Shown: positions 1 through 9,453 of the stretch, piece by piece
Position numbering within the stretch: position 1 is the stretch's first letter
Layout of the letters: each line of letters opens with the position of its first letter
Origin: a bacterium OM1 bin76
GTDB lineage: Bacteria > Actinomycetota > Acidimicrobiia > Spongiisociales > ZC4RG35
Assembly: GCA_002238785.1 (NCBI GenBank)
Contig: MPNA01000014.1
Coordinates: forward strand, 16,008-80,007
DNA length: 64,000 nt
Direction of reading: 5' to 3'
Position numbers and translations under genes: made by a program
Notes under the pieces: model-generated
The model's database searches: none
What the model saw: only the letters and a program-made list of their open reading frames with translations
Told to the model about the DNA's origin: nothing

Positions 1-35
1 ACCGGCCTCCCCCTCAGCTGGAATCGTTTGGACGC

Positions 36-1085
36 TTAGCGCAATCCCTCTTCTGAGTAGGAGATCACGTCAGCGGCGTTGTCGGCCGTCACCAATTGGG
101 GTCCGGTCAGGACGACCCTGTCCACTGAACCGAGCGGGAGTCCGCCGGTCTCGTGGAACATGGTGAGGAGCACGATGGGCAGATAACCCTGTGCGTACTG
201 GTACTGGTCGATGGCAAACGCCATGTTGCCCGCGCCGATGGCTTCCAGCACCTCGGGACCGAGATCGAACGTGGCCAGTTGCACTTGGCCCAACATCCCC
301 AGGTTGTCCATGGCATTCAATGCCGGGATGGCGCCGGTCGGACCGAGGGCCAGGACGCCGTCGGGGTTACGAGACGACAGAGCGCCTTCGATGGCGGCCT
401 GGGCTCCGGTGGGATCGGCCAAGTCCACGGGGATGACCTCGACGTTGCCGCCTAGGCCGTCTTCAAAGCCCTGGCAGCGAGCATCCAGGGCGGCGTTCCC
501 GACTTCCTGGTTGATGCACAGCGCGTTGCTGACTCCCATGCCGCCCATTTCCTGTCCGGCGATCAGGCCGGCTTCGTACTCGGTCTGGCCCACATGAACC
601 AGGACTCCGAGGTCGGCGAAGACATCAGAACCGGAGTTCATGGAAATCACCGGGATGCCGGCCTCGATCGCGGCCCGGATGCTTGGGCCCAATGCGTCGG
701 CGTCAGGAATGGTGACCACCAACCCGTCGGGCTGTGAAGCCACGGCGGCGTCGATGATCTGCGCCATCTCGGCCATGTCGAAGGTGCCGGGGGCTTGGTA
801 GACCACTGACACGCCCATGTCTTCCTCGGCAGCCTTGACACCGTTGGCGGCTACCGACCAGAACGGGTCGGAGGACTGACCATGAGACACCACTACGAAA
901 CGCAGGTCCCGCTGGGCGACTGCCTCGTCGGGGGCCGTCGTCGGCTCCGGTGCAGAGGTGGTTTCTGCGGAATCGGCTGCGGCAGTGGTGGGAGCAGCCG
1001 TGGTCTCGGCTGCATCGTCTCCGCCGCAGGCTGCCACAATCAAGGCCATCATGGCCAAAACGGCCACCAGATATTTGCTTCTCAT
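36..1085 (-). CDS. Sugar ABC transporter substrate-binding lipoprotein (RbsB-like, Peripla_BP_4)
   Basis: Predicted 349-residue extracytoplasmic solute-binding protein of the ribose/inositol type. The N-terminus is a lipoprotein signal whose lipobox ends at Cys20 (LIVAAC), followed by an acidic/Thr-rich linker and then a two-lobed binding domain. The segment [17 protein letters not shown] is typical of family 1 periplasmic sugar-binding proteins. A purine-rich AAAGGAG lies just upstream of the ATG. It is the last gene of the minus-strand iol-type block, so inositol or a related polyol is the likely ligand (inference from context). No permease or ATPase partner is visible; they may lie beyond the window edge. 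Confidence 0.88.
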   Translation of the reverse strand: MRSKYLVAVLAMMALIVAACGGDDAAETTAAPTTAAADSAETTSAPEPTTAPDEAVAQRDLRFVVVSHGQSSDPFWSVAANGVKAAEEDMGVSVVYQAPGTFDMAEMAQIIDAAVASQPDGLVVTIPDADALGPSIRAAIEAGIPVISMNSGSDVFADLGVLVHVGQTEYEAGLIAGQEMGGMGVSNALCINQEVGNAALDARCQGFEDGLGGNVEVIPVDLADPTGAQAAIEGALSSRNPDGVLALGPTGAIPALNAMDNLGMLGQVQLATFDLGPEVLEAIGAGNMAFAIDQYQYAQGYLPIVLLTMFHETGGLPLGSVDRVVLTGPQLVTADNAADVISYSEEGLR

Positions 1086-1200
1086 AAGGACTCGTCTCCT
1101 TTCGTGAACGGTTTGTTCGCACCTCCAGATGCGGTTCGCAAATGGTCTCTGCTCACCGCAGGAGAAGCTTTTGCCAGTATATCTCTTAACAGGGCCCTCA

Positions 1201-2124
1201 TTAGATTCCGCATCCCTTTTCCTTTCCCGGTTCCTCCAAAACCTCGACCAGTTCCCCCAGGTACCGGGTGCTCACCGCAGCATCCTCCACCGGACCTTGG
1301 CGGAGGGGAGGCTTCCCCCTGAGGATCTTGTCCTGCTCGAGTACATACCATCCTTGATATCCGGCCCTCTCCAGGACGGTGATCACCCCACCGATGTCCA
1401 CATCCCCCAAACCCAAGGGACGAAACAGTCCTGTCTTGACGCCCTGTCGGAAGGTGATCTCTCCTGACCGGACCCGGGCTGCAGACGCTTCGTGGACATC
1501 CTTCAGATGCACATGGGCGACCCGATCGGGCACCGACCGGGCTATCGCCAGCGGGTCAATTCCCGCCAGGAACATGTGCCCGGTATCCAGGCACAGAGAC
1601 ACCTCGGTGTTGGTGAGGACCCGCTCCAGATCTCGGGGCTTCTCCACCGCCATTCCCCAATGCTGGTGCAGGGCCACTTCCAGCCCCTCTTCCCCTGCCT
1701 GTCCTATCAGTCTCTTCAGGTTTCTTTCGAAAGTCGTCCAATGGGCAGGGCTGAGGTCCTGTGAGAGGTCATAACCATTCTGGGGAAGCTCTGGACCGAG
1801 GACCATGACCTGGGATCCGCACGCCGAGAGGGTCTTGATGGCGCGGTCGGCATAATCCGACTGCTCTTTGCTGTGGGCGGGCAGATGGAGCAGCAGGGGA
1901 ACGAATCCTCCCACCACTGACAATCCCGCCGATGAGGCATTTTGGCGGGCTTCCTGCGGGGTCCTGCCAAGGAATCCGTCAGGTCCTAGCTCCGTGGCTG
2001 ACAAACCGATAGAGGCCATCTCCTCCAATACCCGGCCACGGGGCAGCAGGTATCCCCATCCCGGCGACCCATCCACTCCCCAAGTGATAGGCGCCCCGGC
2101 GATCCTGTCTTTGAGAGGAATCAA
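1201..2124 (-). CDS. IolE/MocC-like TIM-barrel isomerase or dehydratase
   Basis: A 307-residue AP-endonuclease-2-type TIM barrel (sugar phosphate isomerase/epimerase family). Family marks include the N-terminal [10 protein letters not shown] segment, TELGPDG near residue 45, CLDTGH near 178 and HVHLKDVH near 208, which carry the usual metal ligands. With IolD upstream in the same transcription unit, an inosose dehydratase (IolE) or inosose isomerase (IolI) role is likely, but the family alone does not separate these. The start codon overlaps the stop of the upstream SDR gene by 4 bases (ATGA), indicating translational coupling. Confidence 0.8.
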   Translation of the reverse strand: MIPLKDRIAGAPITWGVDGSPGWGYLLPRGRVLEEMASIGLSATELGPDGFLGRTPQEARQNASSAGLSVVGGFVPLLLHLPAHSKEQSDYADRAIKTLSACGSQVMVLGPELPQNGYDLSQDLSPAHWTTFERNLKRLIGQAGEEGLEVALHQHWGMAVEKPRDLERVLTNTEVSLCLDTGHMFLAGIDPLAIARSVPDRVAHVHLKDVHEASAARVRSGEITFRQGVKTGLFRPLGLGDVDIGGVITVLERAGYQGWYVLEQDKILRGKPPLRQGPVEDAAVSTRYLGELVEVLEEPGKEKGCGI

Positions 2125-2939
2125 CGGTTGCCTGCTTTCCGGGGCGGAGGCTGGGGTGGGGAGCCCGCGCCGAGCACCGTCTGGTCGTAGTCGACAACCG
2201 CTCCGGTCATCAGTCCCGAAGCATCGGAGGCCAAGAACGCGATCGCCTCGGCAATCTCTCCCACCTTCAGGAGCCTTCCGAACGGCGAACCGGATTCGGC
2301 TGTGGTCAGCCAGTCATCTCCGGCGCCTTCACTGGTTTGAATCCCGTGTTCGGCGGGAGTGTCCGACCAGCCGGGCTGGAGGCAGTTCACCCTGATCCGG
2401 TCTGGCATCACCGCGTATGCGACATTGCGGGTAAGAACTGCCAGTCCCGCTTTGGATGCCGCATAGGCAGCCAAGTGCGGAGGCCCGCCGTGGGCGGCGA
2501 CCGATCCGACATTGACGATGGTTCCCCCTCTGCCCTGCCGCCTCATGATCCGCACCACCTCCTGCATGAGGAAGAAGGGAGATCGGAGGTTGATCGCCAT
2601 GATCTCGTCCCAACTCTGGGGCGTGGTGGTGGCGATGGAACCTCTGGTGGTGGTACCGGCGCAGTTGACCAGGATGTCGATCCTGCCGAAGGCTCTCTCC
2701 GCTTTGTCGATCACCCGCCGGTAAGCATCGGCCTCTGCCAAATCGGCGGTGATGAATTCAGACTTGGTACCACGGCTTCGTAGAGCCTCGACCACCTTGC
2801 TGCCCCTCTCCCGACTCCGACCGGTGACCAAGATCGCCTCTGCTCCCCGGGCGGCCATCAACCGGGCGGCGGCTTCCCCCATTCCGGAAGTGCTGCCGGT
2901 GATTACCGCAACTTTTCCATGGAAGTGCCGCATAGTCAT
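2121..2939 (-). CDS. Short-chain dehydrogenase/reductase (SDR)
   Basis: A 272-residue classical SDR. The nucleotide-binding motif TGSTSGMG is at residues 15-22, NCAG is near residue 93, and the catalytic serine and YAASK are near 145-165. The C-terminal GxxVDYDQT segment is the usual SDR ending. It lies between iolD and the IolE-like gene on the minus strand, 13 bases after iolD and overlapping the next gene by 4 bases, so it is probably an NAD(P)-dependent polyol or inosose oxidoreductase. The exact substrate cannot be read from sequence. Confidence 0.87.
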   Translation of the reverse strand: MTMRHFHGKVAVITGSTSGMGEAAARLMAARGAEAILVTGRSRERGSKVVEALRSRGTKSEFITADLAEADAYRRVIDKAERAFGRIDILVNCAGTTTRGSIATTTPQSWDEIMAINLRSPFFLMQEVVRIMRRQGRGGTIVNVGSVAAHGGPPHLAAYAASKAGLAVLTRNVAYAVMPDRIRVNCLQPGWSDTPAEHGIQTSEGAGDDWLTTAESGSPFGRLLKVGEIAEAIAFLASDASGLMTGAVVDYDQTVLGAGSPPQPPPRKAGNR

Positions 2940-2952
2940 AGAGCAACAAGTG

Positions 2953-4800
2953 TCAGAGGCCTATTCGCTGGAGTTTCCGTTCCGCCTCCAACTGCCCCCG
3001 CGCCAAACGGACCATTTCTCGTTCACTGACCTCAGGGATACCCACTTCCCACCAAGCTCCGCCTTCGCCCCACTGGTAGGGATGGGTCTCGATCACGATC
3101 ACGTAAGTGCGGTCCGCCTCCTTGGCCCGCTGGTATGCCCCCGCCAATTGGTCGAGTCGCTCCACTCTTTCGGCCAGGGCGCCCATCGAGCGGGCATGTT
3201 CCACGAAGTCAACCCGGGTCATACGCTCATGGCGGGAAGATGCCAGGAGATTGTTGAACTCCTCGCTCCCCGCGTTGACCTGCAACCGGTTGATCACCGC
3301 GAAGCCGCCGTTGTCGCACACGATCATGATCACCTTGTGGCCACTGAACACGCTGGAATAGATGTCGGAGTTCATCATGAGATACCCCCCGTCACCCATC
3401 CACGCCACCACATCCCGATCTGGCAGAGCCATCTTGGCCCCCCAGGCACCGGAGATCTCATAACCCATGGTGGAGTAACCGAACTCGCAATCGAAGGTTC
3501 CCACCTGCTTTGTTCGCCAACCCATGTTGAGTTCACCTGGAAGCCCGCCGGCTGCCGAGAGGCAGTAGTCGTCCGGGTCGCTGACTTGCCAGAGGGTTTG
3601 GATCACCGACTGGTAGGCCGCAGGTGTGTCGGAGCGGTCCAACCAACTGTCCAGGTAGGTATTCCACTTCTCCATCTCGGCCCGGCTGGTGTCCATCCAC
3701 CCTTCCGGCGCCCGGTAGTTGCCCAATTGGTGGTCGACGGCTTCCACGCCGAGGCGGGCGTCGCCGATCACTGCCTGAGAGTGCTGTTTCAAGGCGTCCC
3801 ATCGGGCGGCGTTGATGGATACAAACCGCACGTCCGGTCGCTGGAAGGCCGTCCATGATCCTGTGGTGAAGTCCTGCAGGCGGGTACCGACCGCGATCAC
3901 CACGTCGGCCTGCGCCGCCAAGGCGTTGGCGGAAGCACTGCCTATTACGCCGACCGTGCCCCCGTAGTTGGGATGGTCATGCTCCATCACCGACTTTCCG
4001 GCCACCGTCTCCACCACCGGAATGCCCCGCCGGACCGCGAAATCGGTGAGTTCTCCGCCGGCATCGGAGTAGTGCACGCCTCCGCCCGCGATTATCAGCG
4101 GCTGTCGAGCATCGGCGATGATGGCGGCCGCCGCGGAAGTGTCCCGCGGATCGGGGGCCGGACGTCGGATGTAATGAACCCGTTCGGCGAAGAAAGCAGC
4201 CGGATAGTTGAAGGCCTCCGATTGCACATCTTGGGGAAGGGCTATGAAAGCGGGCCCGCAGTCGGCCGGGTCCAGCATGACGCCCAGGGCCTGGGGAAGT
4301 GACTGGACTATCTGCTCGGGCCGGGTGATTCGATCCCAGTACCGGGAAACCGGACGGAAGGCGTCACACACCGTCACGGTGGGATCATCGAAGTTCTCGA
4401 CCTGCTGCAGCACGGGATCGACTATTCGATGGGTGAAGGTGTCACCGCTGAACAGCAGGATTGGGAGCCGGTTGGCGTGGGCGGCGGCCGCAGCGGTTAG
4501 CAGGTTGGTGCAGCCCGGTCCGATAGAAGAGGCTGCCACCATGATCTGGCGCCGCCGCCGAGCCTTGGTGAAGGCCATGGCTGCCAGAGCCATGCCCTGC
4601 TCGTTCTGTCCCCGCCAGGTGGGAAGCCTATCGGAGACGGGATGGAGCGCCTCGCCCAGACAACTGACATTGCCGTGGCCGAAGATGGCGAAGACACCGG
4701 GAAACAGCGGAACCGTCTCACCATCGACCACGGTCTTTTGGGCTATCAGCCACTTAACCACGGCTTGCGCCATGGTCAGCCGGATCGTCTCCATGCTCAA
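2953..4800 (-). CDS. iolD: 3D-(3,5/4)-trihydroxycyclohexane-1,2-dione hydrolase IolD (ThDP enzyme)
   Basis: A 615-residue thiamine-diphosphate enzyme with the three-domain acetolactate-synthase-like fold. The N-terminus RLTMAQAVVKWL followed by FAIFGHGNVSCLGEAL is the characteristic IolD opening. The ThDP/Mg motif is represented by MGDGGYLMMN near residue 465. In myo-inositol catabolism IolD opens the ring of the trihydroxycyclohexanedione. Length matches the family. It is the first gene of a minus-strand run with an SDR, an IolE-like enzyme and a sugar-binding protein, so this looks like a partial iol operon. iolB, iolC, iolJ and a canonical iolG are not in view. Confidence 0.88.
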   Translation of the reverse strand: MSMETIRLTMAQAVVKWLIAQKTVVDGETVPLFPGVFAIFGHGNVSCLGEALHPVSDRLPTWRGQNEQGMALAAMAFTKARRRRQIMVAASSIGPGCTNLLTAAAAAHANRLPILLFSGDTFTHRIVDPVLQQVENFDDPTVTVCDAFRPVSRYWDRITRPEQIVQSLPQALGVMLDPADCGPAFIALPQDVQSEAFNYPAAFFAERVHYIRRPAPDPRDTSAAAAIIADARQPLIIAGGGVHYSDAGGELTDFAVRRGIPVVETVAGKSVMEHDHPNYGGTVGVIGSASANALAAQADVVIAVGTRLQDFTTGSWTAFQRPDVRFVSINAARWDALKQHSQAVIGDARLGVEAVDHQLGNYRAPEGWMDTSRAEMEKWNTYLDSWLDRSDTPAAYQSVIQTLWQVSDPDDYCLSAAGGLPGELNMGWRTKQVGTFDCEFGYSTMGYEISGAWGAKMALPDRDVVAWMGDGGYLMMNSDIYSSVFSGHKVIMIVCDNGGFAVINRLQVNAGSEEFNNLLASSRHERMTRVDFVEHARSMGALAERVERLDQLAGAYQRAKEADRTYVIVIETHPYQWGEGGAWWEVGIPEVSEREMVRLARGQLEAERKLQRIGL

Positions 4801-5176
4801 TTGTCTCCTTGGTTGTATCCCCGGGGCGTCTCCACGGTTGTGGAGTCCTCGGCGGGACTCGAATCAGCAACCGCTGCCGGGTTTCCAGATCCACAGGACC
4901 GGGCCAATCCGCATAATACTCTGATCACTTTTCTCATCCTCCAATTCCGGGACCACTTTTATTGGGACAGGCCGTGGCTTGGCATGGCAGTAGCGGTCTG
5001 GTTGGCCATGTCGTTCCCTCCCCGTTTTGTGCGGGGATGATATCGGATTGGAGGGTTGGCGACCTTTCCACCGCAGATGACACGGGTGGACAGCAGGCCC
5101 CCGGCAGTCCTACACCCGCAAGTCTTGGATATCATGGCGTGATGAGTGGTGACGGCGATCACGCCATGGCAATGCG
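4801..5176. other. Divergent intergenic region between iolD and the YeiH-type gene
   Basis: About 376 bases that must hold the promoters of the two divergent units. No convincing coding sequence is seen. Around 4857-4870 a GACTCGAATC string resembles a tRNA T-loop on the minus strand, but no acceptor, anticodon or D arm can be assembled around it. The only strong structure is the inverted repeat at 5133-5168, listed separately. Confidence 0.5.
5133..5168. promoter_or_regulatory. 11-bp perfect inverted repeat just upstream of the YeiH-type gene
   Basis: CATGGCGTGAT at 5133-5143 is exactly complementary to ATCACGCCATG at 5158-5168, with a 14-base spacer. The right arm ends 8 bases before the ATG at 5177, and no clear Shine-Dalgarno sequence is present there. 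It could be an operator for a dimeric regulator (YeiH relatives are often LysR-controlled) or an RNA hairpin occluding initiation. Confidence 0.5.
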
Positions 5177-6454
5177 ATGAGCAGGTTTACCCGCGATAGA
5201 CCCCTGATCGAGTCCGAAGACTGGGTGTCAGTTTGGCTTGGAGGGGCGGTCATTCTGTTGGTGGTCGCCGGCGTGCGTCCTGTGTTGCCTTTGTTTGCTT
5301 GGAGCGATGGCTTGCCAGGCGAGCTGTTTTCAGCGAACAACGTGGTGGCAGCCTTGGTGCTGGGCGCTGGGTTGATGGCGCTTTCGACGGTCGGCATCGG
5401 CTTGATGGGTGGAAGGCTGAGGGGCTACCTGATCGGTTTTGCGGCCCTGTTCGGCCTGGCCTGGGTATCCCAGATGATTGCGGGAGCGCCGGCCCTGAAG
5501 GAGTGGGGAATCAGTTACGTGATCGTCTCTTTGGTGGCGGGCCTGGTCATTTCGAATCTGGGCTCGGTCCCATCCTGGATAGAGGAAGCGATCCGAACCG
5601 AGTATTACATCAAGACCGGACTGGTGATTCTCGGCTCCTCCATACTGTTTGGTGAGATCCTGCGGTCCGGATTGTTCGGTCTGGGCCAGGCCCTGCTGGT
5701 CATTGTGGTGGTCTGGAGGTTCTGTTACTGGTTCTCTCGGCGGTTGAGTGTTGACAAGGACTTCTCGGTGATCCTGGCCACCGCCGTCTCCATTTGTGGC
5801 GTCTCGGCAGCCATCGCGGCATGCGGCGCGGTCTCGGGCGACCGCAAGAAACTGTCCTATGTCACCTCCCTGGTCCTGATCGTGGCCGCTCCGATGGCGA
5901 TCTTCATGCCCGCCATAGCCGAAGCCATGGGATTGTCCCCGGTGGTAGCGGGCGCCTGGCTGGGGGGAACCATCGACACCTCCGGAGCGGTGGTGGCTTC
6001 CGGGGAGATCCTTGGCGATTCGGCCCTGAACGCGGCGGTGATCGTCAAATTCTCCCAGAACGCCCTGCTGGGGTTGGCCGCTTTTGCAATCTCCCTGTGG
6101 TGGGCTTTTTGGGGAGACGATCAGGCCAAGGACAAGCCCACCGTGTCGACCATCTGGGATCGGTTTCCCAAATTCGTGCTGGGATTCATGGTGGTCTCCC
6201 TGCTGTTTTCGTTTCTCCTCAGCGGTGAGATGGCCGACGCCACGAGTGGTCTGCTGAAGGGGATCCGTACCTGGTGGTTTTCCCTGGCCTTCGTCTGCAT
6301 TGGCCTGGAGACCCGCTTTCGGGACCTGGTTTCCATGGATGGCGGTCGCCCAGCCGCCGGGTTCCTGGTCTCCCAGGGTGTCAACATCCTCTGGACGCTC
6401 CTGGTGGCCTGGCTTCTGTTCGGCGGTGTGTTGTTTGCTGCTCCGGTGCTGTGA
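5177..6454 (+). CDS. YeiH/UPF0324 family putative sulfate exporter
   Basis: A 425-residue polytopic membrane protein with roughly ten hydrophobic segments. It matches the YeiH (PSE, putative sulfate exporter) family. Recognisable blocks are YVIVSLVAGLVISNLG, YYIKTGLVILGSSILFGE and GGTIDTSGAVVASGEILG. Family members are inner-membrane transporters linked to sulfite/sulfate or organosulfur handling, but the substrate is not established. The gene ends 3 bases before the end of a convergent oxidoreductase gene. It is preceded by a strong inverted repeat that may be its operator. Confidence 0.85.
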   Translation: MSRFTRDRPLIESEDWVSVWLGGAVILLVVAGVRPVLPLFAWSDGLPGELFSANNVVAALVLGAGLMALSTVGIGLMGGRLRGYLIGFAALFGLAWVSQMIAGAPALKEWGISYVIVSLVAGLVISNLGSVPSWIEEAIRTEYYIKTGLVILGSSILFGEILRSGLFGLGQALLVIVVVWRFCYWFSRRLSVDKDFSVILATAVSICGVSAAIAACGAVSGDRKKLSYVTSLVLIVAAPMAIFMPAIAEAMGLSPVVAGAWLGGTIDTSGAVVASGEILGDSALNAAVIVKFSQNALLGLAAFAISLWWAFWGDDQAKDKPTVSTIWDRFPKFVLGFMVVSLLFSFLLSGEMADATSGLLKGIRTWWFSLAFVCIGLETRFRDLVSMDGGRPAAGFLVSQGVNILWTLLVAWLLFGGVLFAAPVL

Positions 6455-6457
6455 CCT

Positions 6458-7639
6458 TCAGAGCGCCTCGACTCTCTCCCAGGTGCCCGATTCCCAGGAA
6501 CGGGCCATGGCAGACTGCACTTCGGCCACCCGGGCGGCATCTTCGAAGCCGGGCGAGAAGGGCCTTCCCGATCCGACCGCTTGCAGGAATTCATACAACT
6601 CGATAAGTTTCAGCGCTTCATAGCCGATGGAGTTCCCGTTTCCGGGGACGATGTTGCCCTGGTGAGGGAGCCAATCTCCGGCCAGAACCTGGATGAACCC
6701 GTCCACGGGCTGTTCCTGCGGCAGGTAGAGTTCCAGGGCGTTGAGCTTCTCATGGGTCCAAGAGGCGGCGCCTTTGGTTCCGTTCAGTTCGAAGGCCATA
6801 TCGCTCTGCGGCCCGAAGATGGTCCGATCGGACTCAAGAGTTCCCCGGGCGCCGTTCTCGAATTCGATCAATGCTCCGACGTAGTCCTCGTTGGTGACGG
6901 GACCGGTGGGATCTTCGGGTGAACCCAGGTCATAGTGAGTGCCCTTGCCGGGGACGGGGAGAGGCCGATGGGTGATGAAGGTTTCCCGGGAAGCAACAAC
7001 CCCTCGGATGGGTCCGCACAGAAATAGGGCCATGTCGATGGCGTGGGACATGATGTCGGTCAGTGTCCCGTAGCGTGACTTGTCGGTGAAGCGCCAGGTC
7101 AGGAAGGAAAGAGGGTCGCGTCCGTACATGGAGAAGAACCGGCCCCGATAGTGGGTGAGCCTGCCGAATCTGCCCTCTTGTATGAGGGTATGCACATGCT
7201 GGACCAGTGGCGCCCAACGGTAGTTGTACCCGCATCCCGACAGCACCCCGGCACTTCGGATGGCGCTGGCGATAGCCATGGTGTCTTCAGGATGTTCCCC
7301 CACGGGCTTCTCGCAGAAGACGGTCTTTCCGGCCGCGGCGGCCTCCTCGGCAATGACTCGGTGGAAGGAATTGGGTGCGGTGATGTCGATGATGTCCACC
7401 TCCGGGTGGTGCACCACTTCCCTCCAATCGGCGCCCCCTTGTTCGAACCCGAAGTGCTCCACCGCGGTGTGAACCCTCTTGGAGACAGGATCCGCCATGG
7501 CAACCAATCTCGGCTGGATGTCACTTTCGGGAAAGTAGACCTCGATATTGCGATAGGCGCGGGTGTGAGACTGTCCCATCCAGCCAAACCCGATCAAACC
7601 TATGCCGGGACGCTTGGGGTTGATGTGAAAGTGCGTCAT
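6458..7639 (-). CDS. Gfo/Idh/MocA family oxidoreductase
   Basis: A 393-residue NAD(P)-dependent dehydrogenase. The N-terminal Rossmann motif GLIGFGWMGQSH is near residue 13. The catalytic EKPVGEHPEDT segment is near residue 105, and a GFO_IDH_MocA C-terminal domain follows. Members oxidise sugars, inositols or sugar acids. The start overlaps the stop of the upstream D-2-hydroxyacid dehydrogenase gene by 4 bases, so the two enzymes are probably co-translated and act on related polyol or sugar-acid substrates (inference). Confidence 0.88.
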   Translation of the reverse strand: MTHFHINPKRPGIGLIGFGWMGQSHTRAYRNIEVYFPESDIQPRLVAMADPVSKRVHTAVEHFGFEQGGADWREVVHHPEVDIIDITAPNSFHRVIAEEAAAAGKTVFCEKPVGEHPEDTMAIASAIRSAGVLSGCGYNYRWAPLVQHVHTLIQEGRFGRLTHYRGRFFSMYGRDPLSFLTWRFTDKSRYGTLTDIMSHAIDMALFLCGPIRGVVASRETFITHRPLPVPGKGTHYDLGSPEDPTGPVTNEDYVGALIEFENGARGTLESDRTIFGPQSDMAFELNGTKGAASWTHEKLNALELYLPQEQPVDGFIQVLAGDWLPHQGNIVPGNGNSIGYEALKLIELYEFLQAVGSGRPFSPGFEDAARVAEVQSAMARSWESGTWERVEAL

Positions 7640-8652
7640 GCCGAGTCTTCCAGGAATGGCTGCGGTTGGGGTTTCATCCGGTGGAGCACCTGGGGGTTTA
7701 CCAGATTAGAGGGCCGGTGCCCGCTCAGCGCCTCCAGAACCCGATCAACGGCCCCCAAGAGCATCCGACGCTTGGCTTCATGGGTCCAGGACGCAACATG
7801 GGGGGTGACCAGAACGTTTTCGAGGTGCAGCAGCGGACTATCCGCAGGGAGAGGCTCAGGGTCGGTGACATCCAGGCCCACCGCTCCGAGGTGGCCGGAA
7901 GTGACCGCTTGGATCAGGGCATCGGTGTCAACCAGGCCACCACGAGCGGTATTGATGAGGATGGCACCCCTCTTCATGCCCGAGAGGGCCTTGTGGTCGA
8001 ACATCCTTCGCGACTCTTCGGTGAGGGGAATGTGAATGGAGACCACATCGGCAGTGGTCAACATCGCGTCCAGTTCGGTGGACCGGTCAACACTGCCGAA
8101 CTGATCATCGGTCAGGTACGGATCGTAGGAGGTGACCTGCATCCCCAGGGCGGCGCCGGCCGCTGCAACTCGACGGGCGATCCGACCGAAACCAACCAAC
8201 CCCAACACCTTGCCGGAGAGTTCCACCGCGGAATGGGCCCTTATGCCGGCTCGATCTCCCTGGCGCAGGTGATGCTGGATGGCCGGCAGTCGCTTGGCTG
8301 CAGCCAGCATCAAGGCGATGGCGTGCTCGGCGGTGGGGATGGTCGGGCCGTCCGGCACATTGCAGACATAGACACTTCGCCGGGTGGCATCCGACAGGTC
8401 CACCCCGTCGTAGCCGATCCCGGTGCGGGCAATGACGGTCAGCTTCGGCGCCCTGTCCATAACCTCGCGGTCGTACCAGAGGACCCCGGCCACGATGGCA
8501 ACCGCCTCTTCTACCCCGTGATAAGGATCCCGGGAGTCTCCCGGGCTGAGCACCTGTATCCCCTTTCCCCGCACTTCCTCCATGCCCGGCCAGTAGGCGC
8601 GCTCGAACCAGACGGGAAAGGGAGGCCGCCGATCCGTCTGTGGATTCGTCAT
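7636..8652 (-). CDS. D-isomer-specific 2-hydroxyacid dehydrogenase
   Basis: About 338 residues, with the SerA/GyaR architecture. The nucleotide-binding segment VLGLVGFGRIARRV lies in the middle. NTARGGLVDTDAL carries the conserved Arg region, and HVASWTHEAKRR holds the catalytic His. The open frame runs further upstream without a stop, but that extension overlaps another gene and lacks family homology. The ATG at 8650-8652 (MTNPQTDRRPPFPV) is therefore preferred and gives the usual length. It is the first gene of a two-gene unit with the Gfo/Idh/MocA enzyme. The specific hydroxyacid is unknown. Confidence 0.87.
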   Translation of the reverse strand: MTNPQTDRRPPFPVWFERAYWPGMEEVRGKGIQVLSPGDSRDPYHGVEEAVAIVAGVLWYDREVMDRAPKLTVIARTGIGYDGVDLSDATRRSVYVCNVPDGPTIPTAEHAIALMLAAAKRLPAIQHHLRQGDRAGIRAHSAVELSGKVLGLVGFGRIARRVAAAGAALGMQVTSYDPYLTDDQFGSVDRSTELDAMLTTADVVSIHIPLTEESRRMFDHKALSGMKRGAILINTARGGLVDTDALIQAVTSGHLGAVGLDVTDPEPLPADSPLLHLENVLVTPHVASWTHEAKRRMLLGAVDRVLEALSGHRPSNLVNPQVLHRMKPQPQPFLEDSA

Positions 8653-8777
8653 CTTGGGAAGATTAGAAAGATGGCACACTTGAATGGATTGTTTGAAGGG
8701 GACGGAATCTCGGTTCGGGGCAGGGCCGGTTGGACCCCCGAGGAGGCCGCCAAGTGCCTGCCGCTCATGGGGCTTCT

Positions 8778-9107
8778 CTAAGTCGGGGGGCTGCCTCTCC
8801 TCCTGATTCGTCCCCACAGAAGCGCCACCCCCAGGGCGGCCAGAATGATTCCGGCAACCAACCGCCACCTGGTCAGAAGCAGCACCGCTCCTCCCGCCAC
8901 CGCCAGAACCACCCCCCATCTGGTCGAGCGAAGGGCAGGATAGGCGAGCCAGACCGCGGCCAGCAGTATGCAGGATCGCAGCAGCACCGATCCGGTTTCC
9001 GGCTGGCCCTGCCACCAGGTCACGGCTGCGGCCACGGCCAGGCCAAACACGCCCACCCCCAGCAGGAGGCGTTGGTGGTCTCTGGTGGGGGGAGGGTGCT
9101 GGTTCAT
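8778..9107 (-). CDS. Small four-helix membrane protein, unknown function
   Basis: About 109 residues with a short polar N-terminus, then about four closely spaced hydrophobic segments and a basic, Arg-rich C-terminus, suggesting cytoplasmic positive-inside tails. ATG at 9107 is chosen over a TTG nine bases upstream. It is transcribed divergently from gatC and may share its promoter region. I recognise no specific family. Confidence 0.6.
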   Translation of the reverse strand: MNQHPPPTRDHQRLLLGVGVFGLAVAAAVTWWQGQPETGSVLLRSCILLAAVWLAYPALRSTRWGVVLAVAGGAVLLLTRWRLVAGIILAALGVALLWGRIRRRGSPPT

Positions 9108-9160
9108 GTTCAACAAGGTAGCGTCCTGCCATGGATGGTCTTTCCTAAACTCCTTCCGTT

Positions 9161-9445
9161 ATGCCCATAGATGTGGATGTCGCCCATGTTGCCAACCTGG
9201 CACGCCTGGCGCTTTCGCCTGAAGAACTCGACCGATACCGACAGGAGTTGGGAGTCATCTTGGAGCATGCTTCCCGGGTACAGCAAGTAGAAACCTCCGG
9301 AATCATGCCTCTCTCTCATCCTTTGGGTTCGGGCAACGTGTTCAGGCCGGACGAACCTTCCCCATCCCTCGACCGGGAAGAAGTCTTGGAGATGGCCCCG
9401 GAGAGCCGCGATGGCTTCTTCGTGACTCCTCCGGCGCTCGACTGA
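9161..9445 (+). CDS. gatC: Asp/Glu-tRNA amidotransferase subunit C
   Basis: A 94-residue GatC, the small subunit stabilising the GatA-GatB complex that converts Glu-tRNA(Gln) and Asp-tRNA(Asn) to the amide forms. The N-terminal VAHVANLARLALSPEEL and the C-terminal LRPDE-like FRPDEPSPSL are family hallmarks. Length is typical. It begins the gatC-gatA-gatB operon; gatA follows after 8 bases. Confidence 0.95.
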   Translation: MPIDVDVAHVANLARLALSPEELDRYRQELGVILEHASRVQQVETSGIMPLSHPLGSGNVFRPDEPSPSLDREEVLEMAPESRDGFFVTPPALD

Positions 9446-9453
9446 CCGGCCGC

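Noticed and set aside
4840..4915. A minus-strand tRNA around a TTCGAGTCC string
   Set aside because: The T stem does not pair properly and no cloverleaf can be built.
8653..9132. N-terminal extension of the 2-hydroxyacid dehydrogenase
   Set aside because: It overlaps the small membrane protein gene and lacks family similarity; a normal start exists at 8652.
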